Assembly: GCA_002396505.1 (NCBI GenBank) | Contig: DGYA01000140.1 | Span: forward strand, 11,757 to 53,099 | Direction of reading: 5' to 3' | Origin: Cyanobacteria bacterium UBA5018 | GTDB taxonomy: Bacteria; Cyanobacteriota; Cyanobacteriia; PCC-6307; Cyanobiaceae | DNA: 41,343 nucleotides | In this document: positions 24,058-30,851 of the stretch, piece after piece | Layout of the letters: each line of letters starts with the position of its first letter | Position numbering within the stretch: the first letter of the stretch is position 1 | Made by a program: the position numbers and the translations under genes | The notes under the pieces: model-generated | Seen by the model: only the letters and a program-made list of their open reading frames with translations | What the model was told of the DNA's origin: nothing | Databases searched by the model: none

Positions 24058-24984
24058 TCAGCTGGCGGCATCAAAGACCAATTTTGGCTGCAGAAGACCG
24101 TCGCTTCCGGCTCGGGCCATGCCCGCCAGGTTGCCATCCGGCCCGAGCACCAGCACCGGCGTATCCGGGGCGTGGGCCTGCAGCGGCGGGAAGGCCCGCC
24201 CGCAGCGCCAGCCCCCCCACTGCTCTGGCTGCAGTTGCTGGCAGGCGAAATCACTCAGCACCAGGCGGGGATCCAGCAGCGGCGGCAGACAGCTGGGATC
24301 GAGCTGCTCCAAGCGCACCGCCTGGTGCAGGCCCAAGCCCAGGGCGGCGGTGCGGCGCAGGCGGGCAAGGCTGCCGCCGCAGCCGAGGGCGGCCCCCAAA
24401 TCCCGGGCCAGGGAGCGGATGTAGGTGCCGGCCGAGCAGTGCACCTCCAGCTCCAGCTCACCGCTCTGGGCATCCCAGCCCAGCAGATTCAATTGGTGGA
24501 TGGTCACCGCCCGAGGCGCCAGCTCCAGGGCCTCGCCGCGGCGGCTGCGGACGTAGGCCCGCTCGCCATCCACGTGTACGGCGGAAATTTGAGGTGGCCG
24601 CTGTTGAATCGCACCGCGAAAGGCTGCCAGGGCCCGCTCCAGCTCAGCGCTATCGAGCTGGGGTACGGGACGCTGTTCGAGCGGCTCGCCCTCTAGATCG
24701 TCGGAGCTGGTGGTGATGCCCAGCTGGATCACGCCCCGATAGGCCTTATCGCCGCTGAGGTAGGGCAGCAGCCGGGTGGCGGGGCCCAGGGCGATGGGCA
24801 GCACCCCCGTAACCGCTGGATCGAGGGTGCCGCCATGACCGACCCGGCGCAGGCCATAGGCCCGCCGCACCCGCGCCACGCAGGCATGGGAGCTGAGGCC
24901 GGCGGGCTTGTCCAGCACCAGGAAGCCACAGGGTGTGGCTGGGCCGCAGGGAGTGGTTGGGCCGCAGGCAGTGGCTGACGTCAC
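24058..24984 (-). CDS. truB: tRNA pseudouridine-55 synthase TruB
   Basis: TruB makes pseudouridine 55 in tRNA T-arms. The translation has the catalytic Asp in RVGHGGTLDPAVTGVLPIALG (D55), FLVLDKPAGLSSHACVARVRR at the domain start, KAYRGVIQLGITTSSDDLEG, and the CSAGTYIRSLARDLG motif. Total 308 aa. The first 20 residues (CGPTTPCGPATPCG) are a repeat peptide encoded by an 18-bp tandem array and are unlike any TruB N-terminus I know; the GTG at 24984 is the only in-frame start before FLVLDK that I can see, so the extension may be real. It lies 36 bases after rpmA and 75 bases before yebC, in one transcription unit. Confidence 0.93.
   Translation of the reverse strand: MTSATACGPTTPCGPATPCGFLVLDKPAGLSSHACVARVRRAYGLRRVGHGGTLDPAVTGVLPIALGPATRLLPYLSGDKAYRGVIQLGITTSSDDLEGEPLEQRPVPQLDSAELERALAAFRGAIQQRPPQISAVHVDGERAYVRSRRGEALELAPRAVTIHQLNLLGWDAQSGELELEVHCSAGTYIRSLARDLGAALGCGGSLARLRRTAALGLGLHQAVRLEQLDPSCLPPLLDPRLVLSDFACQQLQPEQWGGWRCGRAFPPLQAHAPDTPVLVLGPDGNLAGMARAGSDGLLQPKLVFDAAS
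24929..24982. repeat. In-frame tandem array, 18 bp x3, at the truB 5' end
   Basis: CAGGGTGTGGCTGGGCCG (24929), CAGGGAGTGGTTGGGCCG (24947) and CAGGCAGTGGCTGACGTC (24965). On the minus strand the units encode the N-terminal TPCGPx hexapeptides of TruB. Confidence 0.85.
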
Positions 24985-25022
24985 AAGCAGCTCAGCGGGC
25001 CTGGGGCCAGCGGCGCAGCGGT

Positions 25023-25286
25023 TCAGCCGAGGGCAATGTTGATCCGCTTGCGGGTGCGCAGGTCGCGCTTGATCGTGTCGAAGTTCACCACGCCGTCCAC
25101 CAGGGCGAACAGGGTGTCGTCTGAGCCGCGACCAACATTGATGCCGGGCAGCACGGAGGTGCCGCGCTGGCGAATCAGGATCGAACCGGCCGTGACGCTC
25201 TCACCGCCGTAGGCCTTGACACCCAGGCGCTTGGAGTTGGAGTCGCGACCGTTGCGGGTGGAACCCGTGCCTTTCTTGTGGGCCAT
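25023..25286 (-). CDS. rpmA: 50S ribosomal protein L27
   Basis: A structural protein of the large subunit near the peptidyl-transferase centre. The 87-residue translation is unmistakable: MAHKKGTGSTRNGRDSNSKRLGVKAYGGE, AGSILIRQRGTSVLPGINVGRGSDDTLFALVDG and FDTIKRD in segments. There is no N-terminal cleavable extension as in Firmicutes. It lies downstream of rplU (109-base gap with a palindrome) and upstream of truB. Confidence 0.97.
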   Translation of the reverse strand: MAHKKGTGSTRNGRDSNSKRLGVKAYGGESVTAGSILIRQRGTSVLPGINVGRGSDDTLFALVDGVVNFDTIKRDLRTRKRINIALG

Positions 25287-25330
25287 GGGGGGAAGGAATG
25301 TTTAGGAAGCAGTTGAACAGAAGAATGGGG

Positions 25331-25420
25331 CCGAGTGAGGCCAGGGTCTTGCCGGTGTTCAGCCAAGGCCCTAGCTAGCTGAGGCCTTGGCCGCGTCAGG
25401 CCAGGGCCTTGCCGGCCACC
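25331..25420. repeat. Diverged 60-bp-spaced duplication of the rplU 3' end
   Basis: The first 28 or so bases of 25331-25360 match 25391-25420 (the end of rplU) at about 26 of 30, exactly 60 bases apart. The copy in the spacer no longer has the stop codon (TGA became TCA on the coding strand). Confidence 0.65.
25363..25390. promoter_or_regulatory. 28-nt imperfect palindrome between rplU and rpmA
   Basis: CCAAGGCC and GGCCTTGG flank CTAGCTAGCTGA; overall one mismatch and one wobble in 14 pairs. No T-run follows on either strand, so attenuation is possible but unproven. The CCAAGG/CCTTGG words recur in the palindrome at 7129. Confidence 0.5.
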
Positions 25421-25758
25421 GTGATCGACTCCACCATCACCCGGGTGAGCTCCTGGCGATGGCCGTTCTTGCGGCGGGTTTTTTTCTTATGGCGCATCTT
25501 GTACACGATCAACTTGGTACCACGGCGGTGGGCCATCACCTTTAGCTCGACGCTGGCGCCGCTCACGTAGGGCTGGCCGAGGCTGACGGCCGTGCCGTCG
25601 TTCACCAGCAGCACGCTGTCCAGGGTGACGGTGCTATCGACCTCGGCGACCAGCCGATCGATGTCGTAGTAGCGGTTTGGCTGCAGCCAGAACTGCTGAC
25701 CGGAGGCTTCGACGATCGCGTAGGGACCGCTGCTGGTGGTGGGAGTGGATTCGCTCAT
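25396..25758 (-). CDS. rplU: 50S ribosomal protein L21
   Basis: The 120-residue translation has YAIVEASGQQFWLQPNRYYDI, the VLLVNDGTAVSLGQPYV segment, and the basic RNA-binding end HRRGTKLIVYKMRHKKKTRRKNGHRQELT (in segments). ATG at 25758 adds about ten residues (SESTPTTSSG) before the conserved core, common in cyanobacteria. First gene of the rplU-rpmA-truB-yebC unit. kaiA is divergent, about 220 bases away, as in other cyanobacteria. Confidence 0.96.
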   Translation of the reverse strand: MSESTPTTSSGPYAIVEASGQQFWLQPNRYYDIDRLVAEVDSTVTLDSVLLVNDGTAVSLGQPYVSGASVELKVMAHRRGTKLIVYKMRHKKKTRRKNGHRQELTRVMVESITVAGKALA

Positions 25759-25976
25759 GGCGGCAATGGTGTGGACAGGCTGACGGAAGATCGCGGTGCC
25801 CGGCGAGCCCCAAGGGGTTGGGGCCGACGGGGGTCCAGGGCTGAGATGGCCGCTGCCGTCTAGGCAGTGGCCGCTGCTGGCGGGGCGATCAGGCCGTCAT
25901 TTGGCCTGGCGCACACAAATGGAAGACAAACAATGATCCTCGGGTTTTGGCGCCGCTTTCGTCAAGATGAGAAGTC

Positions 25977-26918
25977 ATGTCGCGGGGAACCGCCGCGGCC
26001 CTCGCTCGTCCCTATCGGCTGTCGATGCCCGTAACGGCCCTCACCATTGCCTGTTTGATCCGCGATCAGCGCCTGCTGGACTGCTGCCGCCTCAGGCTGG
26101 GCGATACGGCCCTGCGGCTGGAGCCCCTCGATTGGAGCGCTGATCCGGTGGCTCAGTTGCGCCAGCGCCGCGCTGGCTTTGACGGGCTGCTGCTGGAGCG
26201 TGGGGCGCTCGATGGTGAAAACGGCCAGCTGCTGCGCGACAGTGGTCTGCTGTTGCCGGCGGTGGTGATCGGCGAAGTTAGCGGCGATATCGACTACCAC
26301 CCCACCGAGCTGCACCTGCCCCCGGACCAGCTGGAGCAACTGCCCTACAGCATGGACGCGGCGATTTCCGGCTTCCTCCGCAAGGGTATGGAGGCTGGTA
26401 ACCCGGCGGCCAGCAGCCCTGGTTGCGAGCAGTTATCCGCCCAAGACCAAGATGCGGCCCACTGGAAGCCCGTCAGCCGCCTGAAGGGCAGACTTGGCTA
26501 TCTGGGAGTTTTTTATAAGCGCGATCCATCCCGTTTTCTGCGCAAGCTTCCCGACCAGGAACGGGAGCATTTACTGGGTTCTCTGGAACGCACCTATCGT
26601 GATTTGCTGTTGAGCTACTTTCGCGATCCGGCGGCGGCGAATCAGGCCTTGGAGAGTTTTGTGAACACGGCTTTTTTCTGTGATCTTCCCGTGACCAAAG
26701 CCGTTGAAATTCACATAAACATGATTGACAATTTCGATAAACAGCTTAAGATGGAAGGGCACAAGAGCGATTTTCTCCAGGACTACCGCCTTGCCCTCAT
26801 TGATGTCATGGCCCACCTCTGTGAGATGTATCGCCGCTCCATGCCACCAGATTTACCAATGTCCCCCGCCCTTACCAGCCTGTCTGCCACCAAGGCAGAC
26901 AGCGCTGCCACAGCTTGA
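25977..26918 (+). CDS. kaiA: Circadian clock protein KaiA, full length
   Basis: KaiA stimulates KaiC autophosphorylation. The 313-residue translation has an N-terminal pseudo-receiver domain (TIACLIRDQRLLDCCRLRLGD through VVIGEVSGDIDYH), a linker, and the four-helix C-terminal KaiC-binding domain: LKGRLGYLGVFYKRDPSRFLRKLP, LERTYRDLLLSYF, NTAFFCDLPVTKAVEIHINMIDNFDKQLKMEGH (in segments) and DYRLALIDVMAHLCEMYRRS. ATG at 25977 has GAGAAG upstream; ATG at 26025 is an alternative that trims 16 residues. The presence of both domains means the oscillator is complete, unlike in Prochlorococcus. kaiB starts 15 bases after the stop. Confidence 0.95.
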   Translation: MSRGTAAALARPYRLSMPVTALTIACLIRDQRLLDCCRLRLGDTALRLEPLDWSADPVAQLRQRRAGFDGLLLERGALDGENGQLLRDSGLLLPAVVIGEVSGDIDYHPTELHLPPDQLEQLPYSMDAAISGFLRKGMEAGNPAASSPGCEQLSAQDQDAAHWKPVSRLKGRLGYLGVFYKRDPSRFLRKLPDQEREHLLGSLERTYRDLLLSYFRDPAAANQALESFVNTAFFCDLPVTKAVEIHINMIDNFDKQLKMEGHKSDFLQDYRLALIDVMAHLCEMYRRSMPPDLPMSPALTSLSATKADSAATA

Positions 26919-26933
26919 TTCTTTGTGTCAGTT

Positions 26934-27545
26934 ATGAGTCCTCGCAAGACCTACATTCTCAAGCTCTATGTGGCGGGCAACACGCCCAATTCCATGCGGG
27001 CCCTGAAAACACTCCGCAATATTCTCGATGAGGAGTTTCGAGGTGTATACGCTCTCAAGGTGATCGATGTGCTCAAAAATCCACAGTTAGCCGAGGAGGA
27101 CAAAATTTTAGCCACCCCCACCTTGGCGAAGATTTTACCACCACCGGTACGTCGGATCATCGGCGACCTCTCTGACCGTGAGCGGGTGCTAATCGGCCTG
27201 GACCTCCTCTATGACGAGCTCTCGGAAGAGTCAATGTTTGAAATCGATGACGAGGTTGTCCATGAAGATTTAGCCGAGAACTCAGCGGATACTCTCGCCG
27301 ATAATTCGGCCGGTGATTTGGCCGATGATTCGGCTGATAGTTCGACTGGTAGTTCAGCTAGTGATTCCGCAAATGATTCGGCTGATGATTCAGCAAATCG
27401 TTCGGTCAAGGCCAAAATCGATAACTTGGCTGCCGCGCCAGCTCGCAATTCAACGGGCGATTTAGCCACTGATTCACCTGGTCGTAAAGCGACTAAACCC
27501 GCTGCCAAAACAGCCAATACGGCGGCCAATGACACAGCTTGTTGA
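26934..27545 (+). CDS. kaiB: Circadian clock protein KaiB with a tetrapeptide-repeat tail of about 92 residues
   Basis: KaiB is the fold-switching protein that binds KaiC and sequesters KaiA. Residues 1-100 are canonical: MSPRKTYILKLYVAGNTPNS, KTLRNILDEEFRGVYALKVIDVLKNPQLAEEDKILATPTLAKILPPPVRRIIGDLSDRERVLIGLDLL (in segments). Standard KaiB ends near residue 102-108; this one is 203 aa. From about residue 111 (base 27264) to the end, the tail is built of tetrapeptides (NSAD, DLAD, DSAD, SSTG) in one 12-bp register. It is acidic in its first half and Lys/Ala/Thr-rich at the end, hence probably disordered. ATG at 26934 gives the conserved start; a GTG lies three codons earlier. No frameshift is needed: the tail is in the KaiB frame. 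Confidence 0.95.
   Translation: MSPRKTYILKLYVAGNTPNSMRALKTLRNILDEEFRGVYALKVIDVLKNPQLAEEDKILATPTLAKILPPPVRRIIGDLSDRERVLIGLDLLYDELSEESMFEIDDEVVHEDLAENSADTLADNSAGDLADDSADSSTGSSASDSANDSADDSANRSVKAKIDNLAAAPARNSTGDLATDSPGRKATKPAAKTANTAANDTAC
27264..27539. repeat. In-frame tandem array, 12 bp x23, forming the KaiB tail
   Basis: Units such as GATAATTCGGCC (27300), GATGATTCGGCT (27324), AATGATTCGGCT (27372) and GATGATTCAGCA (27384) stay in exact 12-bp register from 27264 to 27539. The centre is best conserved; the last eight units have drifted. Confidence 0.9.
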
Positions 27546-27784
27546 TCACACAGTCTGCAGACAACGGTACCTACCAATGATAGGGCCAAAAAATGATGAG
27601 GTTCACTAATGGCAGAGCCTGCAGATGATGGGGGTGACAGATCATGAGCCCCACAGATTAAGGGGTCCACGGATTACCAGACCTGCGGATGATGCGCTGC
27701 TTGATCTTTAGCTTTGAATAGTGCTAGCGAATGCTTCGCAAGCGATCACTTTCTACTTAATTTTCTTTTTGGATTTCTCCCTCG

Positions 27785-29323
27785 ATGCAGGATTCAGCCG
27801 CCAAGTCCAACGCCTTGCTACAGGTGCAGAAGCTGCCCACTGGTATTGAGGGTTTCGATGATGTCTGCCATGGTGGGCTGCCCATCGGTCGATCCACCCT
27901 GATCAGCGGCACCTCCGGCACCGGCAAGACCGTATTTTCCTTAAACTTCCTGCATAATGGCGTTCGGCAATATAATGAGCCAGGCATCTTTGTAACCTTC
28001 GAGGAATCCCCAACGGATATCCTGCGCAATGCCGCCAGTTTTGGTTGGAATTTGCAAGACATGGTAGACAGAGATAAGTTATTTTTGCTGGATGCATCGC
28101 CGGATCCAGGCGGACAGGATGTGGCCGGCAGTTTTGATTTGTCTGGTTTGATTGAGCGTATTCACTACGCCATTCGCAAGTACAAAGCCAAGCGGGTGGC
28201 AATTGACTCAATTACGGCTGTCTTTCAGCAATACGATGCGATTTCAGTATTGCGACGGGAGATTTTCCGCCTGATCGCCCGGCTGAAGGAGATTGGTGTC
28301 ACCACGGTGATGACCACTGAGCGCATCGACGAATATGGCCCGATTGCCCGTTATGGCGTGGAAGAATTTGTATCGGATAACGTGGTGATCCTGCGCAATG
28401 TGCTGGAGGGAGAGCGCCGCCGTCGCACCGTGGAGATTCTCAAATTGCGCGGCACCACCCACATGAAAGGGGAATTTCCGTTCACCATGGGTAGCCATGG
28501 CATAAATGTCTTTCCCCTGGGTGCCATGCGGCTCACCCAACGCAGCTCTAACGTGCGCATTAGCTCGGGTGTGCCGAAGCTGGATGAAATGTGCGGCGGC
28601 GGCTTTTTCAAAGATTCGATCATTTTGGCCACCGGCGCCACCGGTACTGGTAAGACTCTATTGGTGAGTAAGTTTGTGGAGGATGCCTGCCGCAGCAAGG
28701 AGCGGGCGATCCTGTTTGCCTATGAGGAATCCCGGTCTCAGCTGCTGCGCAATGCCACCAGCTGGGGTATAGATTTCGAGCAGATGGAACAGGATGGGCT
28801 ACTAAAAATTATCTGCGCCTATCCCGAGTCAACTGGCCTAGAGGATCACCTACAGATTATCAAGACGGAAATCAGCCAATTCAAGCCTTCGCGTATGGCG
28901 ATCGATTCCCTCAGCGCCCTGGCCCGTGGCGTCAGCCACAATGCCTTCCGCCAGTTCGTGATCGGCGTTACTGGCTATGCCAAGCAGGAAGAAATTGCCG
29001 GCTTCTTTACAAATACTTCCGAAGAATTTATGGGTAGTCACTCAATCACTGACTCGCACATTTCCACGATTACCGATACGATTCTAATGCTGCAGTACGT
29101 GGAAATTCGCGGTGAGATGGCCCGGGCGCTCAATGTGTTCAAGATGCGCGGCTCATGGCATGACAAGGGCATTCGCGAATTTGTGATCACCGGCAACGGA
29201 CCAGAGATCAAGAATTCCTTCTCTAACTTTGAGCGGATCATCTCCGGTGTGCCCCATCGCATCAGCAGTGACGAGCGGAGCGAATTATCCCGGATTGTGC
29301 GTGGCGTAGACAGCGAAGGCTGA
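27785..29323 (+). CDS. kaiC: Circadian clock ATPase/autokinase KaiC
   Basis: KaiC is the double-RecA hexameric core of the clock. CI domain: Walker A GTSGTGKT (42-49) and catalytic glutamates in FVTFEESP (E73/E74). CII domain: Walker A GATGTGKT (284-291), YEES glutamates near 314/315, and the phosphosites in DSHISTITD at S427/T428 (equivalent to S431/T432 of Synechococcus elongatus, offset four). The C-terminal A-loop/tail region (FERIISGVPHRISSDERSELSRIVRGV) where KaiA binds is intact. 512 aa, normal length. It is 239 bases after kaiB, a spacer filled with loose CAGATGATG-like repeats, so it may have its own promoter. A 19-bp array begins 12 bases after its stop. Confidence 0.97.
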   Translation: MQDSAAKSNALLQVQKLPTGIEGFDDVCHGGLPIGRSTLISGTSGTGKTVFSLNFLHNGVRQYNEPGIFVTFEESPTDILRNAASFGWNLQDMVDRDKLFLLDASPDPGGQDVAGSFDLSGLIERIHYAIRKYKAKRVAIDSITAVFQQYDAISVLRREIFRLIARLKEIGVTTVMTTERIDEYGPIARYGVEEFVSDNVVILRNVLEGERRRRTVEILKLRGTTHMKGEFPFTMGSHGINVFPLGAMRLTQRSSNVRISSGVPKLDEMCGGGFFKDSIILATGATGTGKTLLVSKFVEDACRSKERAILFAYEESRSQLLRNATSWGIDFEQMEQDGLLKIICAYPESTGLEDHLQIIKTEISQFKPSRMAIDSLSALARGVSHNAFRQFVIGVTGYAKQEEIAGFFTNTSEEFMGSHSITDSHISTITDTILMLQYVEIRGEMARALNVFKMRGSWHDKGIREFVITGNGPEIKNSFSNFERIISGVPHRISSDERSELSRIVRGVDSEG

Positions 29324-29334
29324 GGCTATAGTTG

Positions 29335-29448
29335 TCAGGATTAAATATAATTATCAGGTTTAGATTTAATTGGTAGGATGAGATGTGACTGTCAGGCTTA
29401 GATGCAATTGCCAGGTTTAGATGTAATTAGCAGGTTTAGATGTAATTA
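29335..29448. repeat. Tandem array, 19 bp x6, just after kaiC
   Basis: Units at 29335, 29354, 29373, 29392, 29411 and 29430 in exact 19-bp register; the last two (CCAGGTTTAGATGTAATTA and GCAGGTTTAGATGTAATTA) differ at one base. AT-rich. Confidence 0.92.
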
Positions 29449-29636
29449 GAATGTTAATTCGTGAAATAACCCTGTTGTTCCTTGGTAAATGCTGCAGCTG
29501 AAAGATCGAAGGTAATCCAGTTGTCCTGCTCCAGCTGGTCCGGGCAAGCTGCCCTTAGCAACCTGGACTTGGCATGGGGGCCTTCCTTGCTGGGGTTGCT
29601 CCGGCTGCTGGGCCTCCAGCCCTAATCTGCTGATCA

Positions 29637-29804
29637 GTGGCCAAGATCCGCATCCAGGCTTTTTCGGCCCTGGGCATCCTGCTACTGCTTCTGCAAACCC
29701 TGGTCAGCTTGGCCGCCGCCGGTGGGGGCTTAATCGGGGCCGGGCTGAACCTGGGTGCAGCCGCGATGGTCGGGGGCTGGGCGACGAGCGTGGATGGGGG
29801 TTGA
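29637..29804 (+). CDS. Possible small one-span membrane protein
   Basis: A 55-codon frame from GTG with a hydrophobic segment (FSALGILLLLLQTLVSLAAAGG) after a short basic start (AKIRIQ) and a Gly/Ala-rich end. The profile is that of a small membrane protein, but there is no homologue I recognise and no clear ribosome-binding site. Could be chance in GC-rich DNA. Confidence 0.3.
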   Translation: MAKIRIQAFSALGILLLLLQTLVSLAAAGGGLIGAGLNLGAAAMVGGWATSVDGG

Positions 29805-29854
29805 ATGGTGGCTTGACTCGGCCCGGATCGGAACATCCCCGGGAGCTCAGCGGT

Positions 29855-30022
29855 TCAAGCCGTTGCAGCCACCGCAGTTGGTGCCCCCAAGGCCTCGGCA
29901 ATCAAGCGGCTGTGGTTGCGCTCGACGCGGTCAATCTCGGCCACCAGGTCCGCCGGCCTGGGCGCCTGGACCCGTTCAGCCAGGGGGGCCAGAACAAGCC
30001 ACGACCAGCAACAAGTAGGCAA
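29855..30022 (-). CDS. Possible small soluble protein or gene remnant
   Basis: A 55-codon frame from TTG with AGGA about nine bases upstream. The centre (RPADLVAEIDRVERNHSRLIAEALGAP) has a strong helical, coiled-coil-like pattern with sensible codon use, more coding-like than its surroundings. No family recognised; may be the end of a decayed gene. Confidence 0.28.
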   Translation of the reverse strand: MPTCCWSWLVLAPLAERVQAPRPADLVAEIDRVERNHSRLIAEALGAPTAVAATA

Positions 30023-30270
30023 ATCAGAATTATCCTATTGGCTTTGAATCGGCAGACTGAGCCCTAGAGCAGCAGAGCCGACCGGTCAACTTGATTGACG
30101 CCAATGGGCAATAGGGTTGACGCGGGAAAAACCCGTGCGAAGTGGATCACCCAGTTCTGGTGGCGTGATTCTCTGGCTAGGCGCCTAGCTGTCAGCGTCG
30201 CTGGCTGCCTGGATCGCGAGGCGATGAGTTCACGCCTGCGGTTGCCTACATTTGACATCAATCCCTGCCG

Positions 30271-30312
30271 CACCACCACCACCACCACCACCACCATCAC
30301 CACCACCACCAA
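30271..30312. repeat. CAC trinucleotide run, about 13 units with one CAT
   Basis: Near-perfect microsatellite in non-coding DNA between kaiC and the RTX gene. Confidence 0.9.
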
Positions 30313-30539
30313 CTGAGCAACGGTCCCTCTGGTGTACACGGGCCTAACTTGCAGCAAGCAACTGGTAGGGCTGGTGGGCCAGAAAAAACCCTGGTGGTGG
30401 CGGTGAAAAACCACCTAGGCCACAGGCGTTACACCAAGCTGCAGGAGTGGCTGGCGCCAGAGCTGTGATCCAGGATACACTTCTGGGGCCGCTGTTGACT
30501 CAAGATAGGAAACGATCTTTGCTGGTCGGAGGCAATTGC

Positions 30540-30851
30540 ATGGTGTTCAGAATCAGGGACATCAACAGAGGCCCCGGGAATTCGCAACCCGTGAATTTCA
30601 CGGCCATCGGCAATCGAGTTTTTTGCCGCTGATCCAGACGGTACGGGGCCAGAGCTCTGGATTTCCGATGGCACCGAGGCGGGGACCCGTCAGGTCGCTG
30701 ACCTGAGTCCACCACCTTTCGGTGGCTCCAGTCCGGGATGGAGCGGCAGGGCTGTATTTGGAGGTCTATATTTTTTTGCTGCTTATAATGGTTTTTCCCA
30801 ATTCCTGTATCGTTCCGATGGCTTGGTCGCGAGTTTAGCCCTTAAACCACC
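30540..30851 (+). pseudogene. 5' part of the ELWxxDGT/RTX gene, separated by two frameshifts
   Basis: The frame from ATG 30540 (VFRIRDINRGPGNSQPVNFTAIGNRVF) matches the repeat style of the large protein downstream. At the T-run 30613-30618 the frame breaks; the next frame reads AADPDGTGPELWISDGTEAGTRQVADL, an excellent ELWxxDGT repeat, and continues through FFAAYNGFSQFLYRSDG to a TGA at about 30852, where the coding pattern passes to the frame of the 997-codon gene. So two indels (near 30615 and 30845) split one original gene. Either the gene is decayed at its 5' end or the assembly has errors in homopolymers. Confidence 0.72.

Larger units (their letters stand above)
29324..30539. other. Spacer after kaiC, 1216 bases, at most small or decayed genes
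   Basis: Holds a 19-bp array (29335-29448), two candidate small frames described separately, a CAC trinucleotide run (30271-30312), and a stretch near 30100-30260 whose plus frame (GNRVDAGKTRAKWITQFWWRDSLARRL) looks weakly coding but matches nothing I know. Composition is mixed, like an insertion hot spot with decayed content. Confidence 0.5.

Noticed and set aside
30271..30312. CAC run considered as a His-tag from cloning vector
   Set aside because: Thirteen triplets interrupted by CAT, no ATG or linker next to it, and surrounded by ordinary spacer; a microsatellite is the simpler reading.
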